Virus record (IMG/VR): IMGVR_UViG_3300018056_000005
Span: 1 to 28,842 of that record
Length of the DNA stretch: 28,842 bases
From: a virus
Reading direction: 5' to 3' (one strand)
Part shown: positions 1 to 6,300 of the stretch, in pieces
How positions within the stretch are numbered: the first letter of the stretch is position 1
Layout of the letters: the number at the start of each line of letters is the position of its first letter
The notes under the pieces: model-generated
Database searches by the model: none
Seen by the model: the letters and a program-made list of their open reading frames with translations, nothing else
Told to the model about the DNA's origin: nothing
Made by a program: the position numbers and the translations under genes

Positions 1-1
1 G

Positions 2-187
2 CTGCGCGAGATGGGGCATCGTATCTTCACCTGGCAGGAGGCGACCGCCGGCCCGAACCAGATGAATGGAACACGGCCCGATCTTATTCTCATGGAGACG
101 GGACACCAGTGGAACGAGGTGGACTGGGACTATCTCCCGGCTGCGCTCGTGACTGCGCGTGCGCGACGAAAGAAGCGCGCGAAGTAA
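2..187 (+). CDS. Hypothetical protein, 5' end outside the window
   Basis: An open frame runs from the window edge to a TAA at 185-187 and gives about 61 visible residues. Its composition looks natural (a HRIFTWQEATAGPNQ segment, then NGTRPDLILM) and it ends in a very basic tail (ARARRKKRAK). It could start at the ATG at 11, but the frame is open to the edge, so a partial gene is more likely. I recognise no family. It is the first visible gene of the rightward operon and overlaps the weaker candidate at 109-303, so probably only one of the two frames is coding in the overlap. Confidence 0.5.
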   Translation: MREMGHRIFTWQEATAGPNQMNGTRPDLILMETGHQWNEVDWDYLPAALVTARARRKKRAK

Positions 188-303
188 GACTCCTCGCCGC
201 GGTCGAGGCGCTCGTCGACGGGTTCTACACCGTCATGACCGACACGTTCGCAGCGCGCGCGCGGAGCGGGATCGGCCGCGTACGCTGGGGAGGGCAGCGA
301 TGA
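109..303 (+). CDS. Possible small protein coupled to the DUF4406 gene
   Basis: A 64-residue frame that opens with GTG at 109. Only the second half (from about 188, LLAAVEALVDGFYTVM onwards) lies outside the preceding gene and looks protein-like. Its TGA at 301-303 overlaps the next ATG as ATGA, the same coupling used elsewhere in this operon, which is the main reason to keep it. The start is doubtful: GTG 109 lies deep inside the upstream gene without a good ribosome site, and the next in-frame ATG (235) leaves only 22 residues. Function unknown. Confidence 0.3.
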   Translation: MERGGLGLSPGCARDCACATKEAREVRLLAAVEALVDGFYTVMTDTFAARARSGIGRVRWGGQR

Positions 304-647
304 ATATCTATCTCTCAGGCCCGATGCGTGGGTACCCGCAGTTCAACTTCCCGGCGTTCTTCGAGGCCGCCGCGAAGCTACGGCTCACGGGCCACTACGT
401 CTTCAGCCCAGCCGAGCGCGACCACCAGCAGCACGGCGAGGAGGTCTGGAAGTACAACGCCACCGGCGACCTGGGGCCGGCCGTGCAGAAGGGCTTCTCG
501 CTCCGTGAGGCGCTCGCGGCCGATATGAAGTTCATCTGTCTCGACGCGGACGCGATCGCAATGCTGCCGGGCTGGGAGAAGAGCAAGGGAGCGAACGCCG
601 AGAAGGCCTGCGCGGAGGCGCTGGGCCTGGAGGTTATGTACCTGTGA
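300..647 (+). CDS. DUF4406 protein, nucleoside 2-deoxyribosyltransferase-like
   Basis: A 115-residue protein beginning at ATG 300, preceded by a GGGGAGGG ribosome site about 6 bases upstream. The N-terminus MNIYLSGPMRGYPQFNFPAF, followed by LRLTGHYVFSPAERD, is typical of DUF4406, a family with the fold of nucleoside 2-deoxyribosyltransferases. The later block (LAADMKFICLDADAIAMLPG, then WEKSKGANAE) matches the conserved acidic and Glu-bearing second half. Members probably act on nucleosides or nucleotides, but the reaction is not established. The stop overlaps the next start as GTGA, and the next gene also looks like a nucleotide enzyme, suggesting a dNTP-pool module. Family call firm, activity inferred. 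Confidence 0.85.
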   Translation: MNIYLSGPMRGYPQFNFPAFFEAAAKLRLTGHYVFSPAERDHQQHGEEVWKYNATGDLGPAVQKGFSLREALAADMKFICLDADAIAMLPGWEKSKGANAEKACAEALGLEVMYL

Positions 648-1258
648 GCACCATGAGCAACGAGGAGGCTTACGACAATCTACGACGACAGTACGAGAGC
701 GCCCGCAAGCTCGTGGCGGCCGAGTGCCGGCGTGTGATCGGCGCGTCGGACTCGAAGGCCACGAACCCGAAGGACGACGCCGCGACAAATCGTCTGGACT
801 TGTCGCTGTTCCCAGACAGCGCGGTCGCGTACGGCGCGCTCGCGTTCGTCGAGGGCGACCAGAAGTACGGCGGCTTCAACTGGCGTGTAGCCGGCGTGAT
901 GACGAGCGTCTACATCGCTGCCGCGCGCCGCCACCTCGCGAAGTACTTCAACGGCGAGTGGGCGGACCCGAAGACACGTGTTCCGCACCTGGCGAACGCG
1001 CTCGCGTGCATCGCGATCCTGATCGACGCGCACGAGCAGGGGAACCTGAACGACGACCGGCCGCCGCCACAGAACGCGGGGCTGTACGACGGGTTCGCGC
1101 GCGTCGTGGAGCACCTTCGTGCGATCTTCCCGCGCCGGACGGCGCGCTACCGCGCGCAGAGCAGCGCGGAGGGCATTGTGACGAAGGTCCTGGGCCTTAA
1201 CGTCGCGATTTCCGAGGGCGGCCCGGTGTCCGTCCCGAAGGAAGGCTTTCGGCATTAA
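644..1258 (+). CDS. dATP/dGTP diphosphohydrolase-like protein (former DUF5664 family)
   Basis: A 204-residue protein from GTG 644, which overlaps the preceding stop as GTGA; ATG 653 is an alternative start three codons in. The core DLSLFPDSAVAYGALAF, then KYGGFNWR, RRHLAKYFNGEW, VPHLANALACIAILIDA and NLNDDRP, follows the pattern of the phage family described as the dATP/dGTP diphosphohydrolase N-terminal domain. That family includes MazZ of 2-aminoadenine phages, which converts dGTP to dGMP. Family membership rests on remembered motifs; substrate is unknown. The C-terminal 50 residues are not recognised. With the DUF4406 neighbour it suggests phage control of purine deoxynucleotides. No PurZ or DatZ is visible here, so a modified-base genome cannot be claimed. 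Confidence 0.75.
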   Translation: MSTMSNEEAYDNLRRQYESARKLVAAECRRVIGASDSKATNPKDDAATNRLDLSLFPDSAVAYGALAFVEGDQKYGGFNWRVAGVMTSVYIAAARRHLAKYFNGEWADPKTRVPHLANALACIAILIDAHEQGNLNDDRPPPQNAGLYDGFARVVEHLRAIFPRRTARYRAQSSAEGIVTKVLGLNVAISEGGPVSVPKEGFRH

Positions 1259-1259
1259 A

Positions 1260-1520
1260 ATGGACGCGCCATGCCCCTCCCCGACGCCCTCAACTTCCGA
1301 TCCCCTGACGGGTGCTTCGGTAACGACGCCGACGAGTCGTCCGACTCCACCGACGCCACCGTCGCCGACGCCCACCTTCTGCGGGAAGCACTGCTTCCCG
1401 TTGCCGTGCCCGGTCTGCGCTGATCGTTACGCAATCCGGTGGCTGCTCGGCCTGGAGGAGCGCATAACGGCCTCGGTCATCGCCGCCTGCGAGCGCGCAC
1501 GGAAAGAAAAATGGATCTAG
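1260..1520 (+). CDS. Small Cys-rich, Pro/Thr-rich protein
   Basis: An 86-residue protein starting at ATG 1260, one base after the preceding TAA. The first 40 residues are low-complexity Pro/Ser/Thr. Then comes a Cys/His cluster, C-G-K-H-C followed by C-P-V-C, that could bind one zinc ion as a small knuckle. A predicted amphipathic helix (WLLGLEERITASVIAACERA) closes the protein. It overlaps the next start by 10 bases. No family recognised. The shape (flexible leader, zinc knuckle, helix) would suit a small nucleic-acid or protein-binding factor, but that is only inference. Confidence 0.6.
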   Translation: MDAPCPSPTPSTSDPLTGASVTTPTSRPTPPTPPSPTPTFCGKHCFPLPCPVCADRYAIRWLLGLEERITASVIAACERARKEKWI

Positions 1521-1678
1521 CAGAGAAGCGCGCGGCGCGAAGCGCCACGTCCGACCGGCTGCGTGCGGCGATTAAGCGCCTAATCTCCGCGCTGCGCGAC
1601 CCGACGCTGGACCTGGAGCTTCGTACCGCGATCGAGCTCCTCCTGGCCGCATTCAACAGCAAGCAGGAGGAGAAGTGA
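1511..1678 (+). CDS. Small helical hypothetical protein
   Basis: 55 residues from ATG 1511, with a GGAAAG-type ribosome site just upstream inside the previous gene. The frame is open further upstream, but earlier starts would lie deep inside the preceding gene. The protein is Arg/Leu/Ala-rich and almost certainly all helical (DRLRAAIKRLISALRDP, then LRTAIELLLAAF). It resembles many small unassigned early proteins of phages. The stop TGA forms a TGATG junction with the next gene. No function can be assigned. Confidence 0.6.
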   Translation: MDLAEKRAARSATSDRLRAAIKRLISALRDPTLDLELRTAIELLLAAFNSKQEEK

Positions 1679-1893
1679 TGACGACCGTCTACATCGTCGC
1701 GGTCCACGACTACGATGGCAGCGCGATCCTCGGCGTTTTCGATTGCCAGAAGTCCGCCCAGGCGAAGAAGGACGAGATGCAGAAATACCTCGGGAGCCGG
1801 CGATCCGATAACCCAGAGATCTTCGGGCCGCTGCACTACGCGGCCTGTAACTGGGCGGACGCGGACATCGAGCCGTGGGAGGTTCAGGAGTGA
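1678..1893 (+). CDS. Small hypothetical protein
   Basis: 71 residues from ATG 1678, which overlaps the previous TGA (TGATG); a GTG one codon earlier is possible. An AGGAGGAG ribosome site lies 6-13 bases upstream. The start MTTVYIVAVHDYDGSAILGV, followed by QKSAQAKKDEMQKYL, reads as a beta-strand and helix pair. This resembles short phage and bacterial proteins in which a V-x-H-D-Y-x-G segment precedes a strand ending in GVF, but I cannot name the family with confidence. Function unknown. Confidence 0.6.
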   Translation: MTTVYIVAVHDYDGSAILGVFDCQKSAQAKKDEMQKYLGSRRSDNPEIFGPLHYAACNWADADIEPWEVQE

Positions 1894-2195
1894 TGCCACT
1901 CAGCGAGGACGATATTCGCGCGCTGGAGGAAGAGAAGGCGGTCCTGTTAGCGAGCGCCCGAGCGAAGATCCCGGAGCGTCCGACGCCGGCCGCAGCCGCC
2001 GAGGCGCAACTGACCTGGTGGTCGCTCAAGGCGCAGCTGGAGTTGGCGGGGCTCACGGACGACACCCCGATCGAGTTCGCGGACGTGCGTTGGAGAGCGC
2101 GACCGCGCGCGCTGAAGTACGAGGGCGGCTCCTTGACGGTCGTGACGCCTGAAGAGGCCGAGCCGTATCTCGACGCGGGCGGCCGCGCGTGGTGA
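1893..2195 (+). CDS. Hypothetical protein, last gene of the rightward operon
   Basis: 100 residues from ATG 1893, overlapping the previous TGA by one base, with CAGGAG directly upstream. The N-terminal third is a charged helix (SEDDIRALEEEKAVLLASAR). The middle has a WWSLKAQLELAGL segment and the end a short beta region (ALKYEGGSLTVVTPEEAE). No family recognised. It ends one base before the stop codon of the convergent leftward gene, and I see no terminator hairpin between them. Confidence 0.65.
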   Translation: MPLSEDDIRALEEEKAVLLASARAKIPERPTPAAAAEAQLTWWSLKAQLELAGLTDDTPIEFADVRWRARPRALKYEGGSLTVVTPEEAEPYLDAGGRAW

Positions 2196-2196
2196 G

Positions 2197-2325
2197 CTAC
2201 GCCTTGAGCTTCGAGAGATACTCCTGGGCCTTTGCCTCGGCCTTGCGCCCGTACTTGTAGCCCAGGTAGCCGCCGCCCCCGAGGGACAACAGCGCGGACA
2301 CTGCGGCAACGATCAGGTACTCCAT
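2197..2325 (-). CDS. Tiny single-span membrane protein in the lysis cassette
   Basis: A 42-residue frame with a strong AGGAGGGT ribosome site 5 bases before ATG 2325. It starts one base after the holin stop. Residues 2-24 form one glycine-rich membrane segment (LIVAAVSALLSLGGGGYLGY), followed by a Lys/Glu-rich helical tail that is probably cytoplasmic. Size, topology and position fit a lysis accessory protein such as an antiholin or a spanin-like partner, but no lipoprotein signal or other diagnostic motif is present. It is the last gene of the leftward module. Confidence 0.65.
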   Translation of the reverse strand: MEYLIVAAVSALLSLGGGGYLGYKYGRKAEAKAQEYLSKLKA

Positions 2326-2326
2326 G

Positions 2327-2797
2327 TTACCCTCCTGAGTTTTTGTTGGGCTCGTGTCCCTTCCAGATCGCGAGGCCCTTCTCGACGACCCGGCCGCCGA
2401 AGAAAAAGTAGATCACCGACAGCATGATCTCCTTCTGGATCGACGAGATTTCGATCGTGGTCTGGCCGCCAGGGATCAGCGCCGGGAGCCACGACGCGAG
2501 AAACATCAGCATGACGGCGTAGCCGAAGAACGGTCGCACGGTCGCGGCCAGGACGTTCGTAAACCAGTTGCCCTTCTCGACGTCCTTCGCCGCGAGCGCG
2601 CGCGCCGACGCGCGGTCCTCGTACTCCTTCATCGCCTCCTGCCCCTGCTGCGTCAACAGGAACAGCGCGACCTCCTGCTTGAGCTTCGCCGCGTCCAGCT
2701 CGCCCATCTTCTCTGGCCAGATGCGCTTCATGGCGCCCGAGACCAGGTCCGAGAGCGACGATATGGCTTGCCCGTACGGTGCGATGTCGAAGCCCAT
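2327..2797 (-). CDS. Holin, GTA_holin_3TM-like
   Basis: A 156-residue protein from ATG 2797, with AGGTGA upstream; the frame is open further upstream, but that part is an artefact reading through the previous gene. The first 85 residues are soluble and helical (LFLLTQQGQEAMKEYEDRAS). Then come the family hallmarks: VRPFFGYAVMLMF within the first membrane segment, a second hydrophobic segment, and YFFFGGRVVEKG at the end. This is the pattern of the 3TM holins of gene transfer agents and many alphaproteobacterial phages, which permeabilise the inner membrane to time lysis. Only two long hydrophobic stretches are obvious. It sits between a DUF5675 protein and a tiny membrane protein. Confidence 0.8.
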   Translation of the reverse strand: MGFDIAPYGQAISSLSDLVSGAMKRIWPEKMGELDAAKLKQEVALFLLTQQGQEAMKEYEDRASARALAAKDVEKGNWFTNVLAATVRPFFGYAVMLMFLASWLPALIPGGQTTIEISSIQKEIMLSVIYFFFGGRVVEKGLAIWKGHEPNKNSGG

Positions 2798-2799
2798 GA

Positions 2800-3165
2800 T
2801 CACTTCACCTCGATCCAGTGTGGGAATAGGACGTTGTCCTTGTAGAGCTCTACCGCAGCCCGCGAATGCAGGAGCTTGCCGTCCACGCGGTCGATCCCGA
2901 GCGCGATGCAGCCCACTACCTGGTGCTCTTCGTTGGCCGCGTGGATGCGGATCGCCGTACGGCCAGGCACCGCGAGGAGCTCGGGCAGGAGGAAGCCCTC
3001 CCACGGCGTCCAGAGCGTGCCTCTCTTGGCACGGCCCGACTTTGTCAGGACGACCTTGAAGGTGCCGGCCGGGATCAGGAGCTTCTGGTTCTCCAGGGCC
3101 TCACAGAGGTAGTCGTCGTTCAGGTAGACGCGGTAGGTCGCGCGATCGAGCGTGAGCGTTTGCAT
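2800..3165 (-). CDS. DUF5675 family protein, lysis-associated
   Basis: 121 residues from ATG 3165, which overlaps the preceding TGA as ATGA. The sequence shows an N-terminal beta-pair (LTLDRATYRVYLNDDYLCEALE), then LIPAGTFKVVLT, TPWEGFLLPELL and TAIRIHAANEEHQVVGCIAL. The I-H-x-A-N ... G-C-I-A pattern with conserved His and Cys is the signature I associate with DUF5675. Such proteins often lie beside phage holins. Their activity is not established, but the His/Cys pair and the absence of any other endolysin here make it a candidate wall-acting enzyme. Confidence 0.7.
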   Translation of the reverse strand: MQTLTLDRATYRVYLNDDYLCEALENQKLLIPAGTFKVVLTKSGRAKRGTLWTPWEGFLLPELLAVPGRTAIRIHAANEEHQVVGCIALGIDRVDGKLLHSRAAVELYKDNVLFPHWIEVK

Positions 3166-3389
3166 CAGTGTCGTCGCTTTCCTCGAAGTCGCTTGCGGGC
3201 TGACAAGATCGACTCCTTCAAGGTCAAAATTTCCCCCTCCAACGCCGTCACCTTCGCGATCATGATGTCTCGCTGAGAGTTGACGATTTTGTGGACCTTG
3301 TCTGACGACCGCCACGCCCCGAGCGCGACAAGAGACGGAGCGATAGCGGCAGCGACGGCAACGAGTACTAGACTCCAGTTTGCGTCCAT
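3165..3389 (-). CDS. Membrane-anchored coiled-coil protein, possible inner-membrane spanin
   Basis: 74 residues from ATG 3389, one base after the stop of the giant ejection protein. Residues 5-25 form one membrane segment (WSLVLVAVAAAIAPSLVAL). Residues 33-65 form a heptad-like coiled coil (IMIAKVTALEGEILTLKESI), and the tail is very basic (ARKRLRGKRRH). This layout is that of small inner-membrane spanin subunits or lysis accessory proteins, but no outer-membrane lipoprotein partner is seen nested or adjacent. The function is inferred from topology and its place at the head of the lysis cassette. Confidence 0.6.
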   Translation of the reverse strand: MDANWSLVLVAVAAAIAPSLVALGAWRSSDKVHKIVNSQRDIMIAKVTALEGEILTLKESILSARKRLRGKRRH

Positions 3390-3390
3390 T

Positions 3391-6300
3391 TTATTTGGCC
3401 CTCTGGTCCTCTTCGAGCATTTGTCGCATCGGGTCCTTCATGTCTTCCATAGACGACGGCAGGCGACCCAGGTCGCGCTCCAGCTGCCGGCGCTCGATGA
3501 CGTTCGCCACCTCGGGGTGGCCCTCCTTGAACTTCTCCTCGGCCGTGATGTAGAACTCCCGGAAGATCTGCTTGATGATCTGGGCCCGACCGCCGTCGCG
3601 GCCCTTGCTCGCGTCCTTGTAGTCCTCGTTGTCCTCGAACATCTGGTGGTTCAGCTCCTGGTGCAGCGTACGTCCCTCGTCGTTCTTCGCGTGCGTGAGC
3701 AGGCGCGTGAACTCCGTCCGCTCGTCGTCGGTGAGCAGGACGCCCTCCTTGATGTCGGACTCCTTCACGATGATGTTGTCCCGCGGCATGTTCCCGCCGA
3801 GGACGCGCGGCACCTCCTTCGGGAGGCCGGCCCCGCCGAGTGCCACGAGCTCGTTCAGGACCTTGTCGTTCGCGTTGGACGAGATCTGGTACGGGAGCGC
3901 GAACCCGAGCCAGCCCGACTCGGCCGGGACGGGCTCGCCGGTGATCATGTTCATCTTCGCGGGCCGAGTGTCGGACCAGCCAGGCACCGTCTGGCGGAAC
4001 TGGTTGATGACGGTGTCCATCTCGCGAAGCTCCGGCGGCGCGTCGTCCACCGTCCGGGTCTCGCGCTCGACGTCGGAGGCCGAGCGGGCGAGATTGCGCC
4101 CGAGCGCGCCGAACGGGACCAGCGAGGCCGCGCGCTTCCCGACCCACTCCAGCATCTTCCCGACGTTGTCCTCACGGTTCATCGACTCGATCACGTCCGA
4201 GATGTCCGAGGCCCCCTGGAGGAACGGGTTGTTGAAGATCCCGTCCTTGTACGAGAGCGCCATCGCCTGCACGACCGTGTTGAACTGGTGGTCCTCCAGG
4301 TGCGGCGCGTACTGTGCGAGGTTGGCCGCGCCCGCGAGCATCGTCGAGATGGGCTCGATCCCGGCGTACGACCAGTACTTGCCGGTCCACGGGTTGTACA
4401 GACTGTACGGCCGCCAGCCGGTGCCCTTGTACCGCTCCTTGAGCGCCAGGTCCTTCGGCCAGGCGCCCGTGATGTACCCGTGCGTCGCCGCGTAGAACGT
4501 GAGGCCCGCGACCCCGAGGCCTGTCACGAGCTTTCCGACCGCCAGGTCGGCCTTCGCGCCGCCGGCCGCGATGTCGGACATCGTCTGGACCGCAATCAGG
4601 TTCAGGCCCGGCGTGTGCGTCAGCGAGAACTCCGCGAGCCGGGTCGGCGTACGGAAGAACGGCGTGGCCGCGAACCGCACGAGCGGCGTCTGTGAGATCG
4701 CCTGCGCGGTCGCGCCCGCCCCCCAGAGGTGCTGCCAGCCGCCGGCCTCGGGGTCGAACGCCTTTGTGAAGGTGTTCTCGTGCGCGTAGTAGTGCGCGTT
4801 CTCCAGCATCTCGGTCGTCGGCTTGTCGATATAGTGCTGGAGCCGCTCTGCGAAGTCCTTGCCGGTCCAGCCCTCGGCCGCCGCGGCCCGGCGCGCCTGC
4901 GCGCGAATCTCGCCGTTGAACGTCAGGACCTTGAAGAACTCGTCGGTGCCGTCCATGAACTTCAGGTTCTTCTGAGCCAGGGTGGACATCAGGTCCACGA
5001 CCTTCGCGAGCGCGCGCGGGCCCCCAAGCTCGGCGTCGTTCACCTTCGCGCCCAGCATGCGGAGGCGCTCGCCGGCCTTGGTGACGTCACCGAAGGCGGA
5101 CTCGCCCGAGCGGAAGGTGTCGCGGCCGTACCCGAAGGCGCCCTTGGGCTTGGCCGCACGGAAGGAGTCGGCCACCATCTCCCAGGCGCCGCGCACCAGC
5201 TCGTAGGTCTCGCCGAAGCGGACGTGCCCCTGGCCCTTGCCCACGACGTGGAACGGGATCGCGACGAGCTCGCCCATCGCGCGGTCGGCGATTGCGAGCC
5301 CGAGGCCGGCCATGTCGCCGATGACGTTCTTCGCGTGCGTGAGGGGCGAGGACAGCAGGTTCAGGCCGTAGTAGATATTCCAGAGCGCCTGCGGGTACCG
5401 AGATCCCGTCTCGGCGAGCTTCGCCGCCGCAGCGCGGTCGGCCTGGCGCGTGACCATCTCCACCAGCTGGCTGTCCTTCATCGTGCCCTCGATCGCGGCC
5501 TCAATCCCTTGCAGGTCCTTCGAGAACCGCTCCATGTCGACCGCGCCCACCGGCGAGCCGCCACGAGCAACGCCCTTGCTGAGGGCGCTCTCAGCGTCGG
5601 TCACGTGCTGACTCACACGCCCAGCGAACGCGTACTTCGCGCGAGCTTCGCGCGCGAGCGCAGGGTCACCAGACAGCTTCGCGCGAGCGAAGGTCTCCAG
5701 GAGATCCTCCATCACGAAGTCGCGAACCCCGACCAGGTCCTTCATCGTGCCCTCGACCTCGGCGGGCTTCACGACCTTGGCGTCCACCTTCAGGACGTCC
5801 TCGATCGTGCTGAACCGGTTCGAGCGGAGGGACTCCGCGATCTGGTCGTCGTACGTGCGGGAGAACTTCTTCGCGAACTGGAGCTTCGTGTTGATGTCGT
5901 TCGCCAGCTTCTTCCCCGGGTCCAGCTGGCGCACGGTCGGCGCGGGCGGCTCCGGCTTCTTGGCGAAGTCAGCGAACGGGCGCTTGAACTCCGCGCCAGG
6001 CACCATCGCGCCGCTCTCGCTCTTGAGGACGGCGGCCAGGTCGTCGAGTGCGCCGTGGAGCTTCGTGCCGGCGAACGCCTGCCCGATCGCGCGGGCGGTC
6101 TTGCCGGACGCGATCGAGCCGACACCGAACCCGATCAACGCGTTCCGAGCCATCGACTCTGGGTCGTCGCCCGTCATGCCGCCGAGGGTGGCGCCAATCG
6201 AGGCCCGCGCGAGCATCATCGTGGTCGCGAGGTTGATACGGCCCTCCTCGTTCATCGTCTTGCCGACGTTCTCAAAGAAGTCGAACGCGTCCTGTTCGAG

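Noticed and set aside
300-1258. Claim that this phage has a 2-aminoadenine (Z) genome
   Set aside because: Only one gene resembles a family linked to that pathway, and that family also occurs in ordinary phages. PurZ and DatZ are not in the window.
680-1375. 231-codon minus-strand frame across the dNTP diphosphohydrolase-like gene
   Set aside because: It is the complement of a recognised plus-strand gene and lacks conserved motifs.
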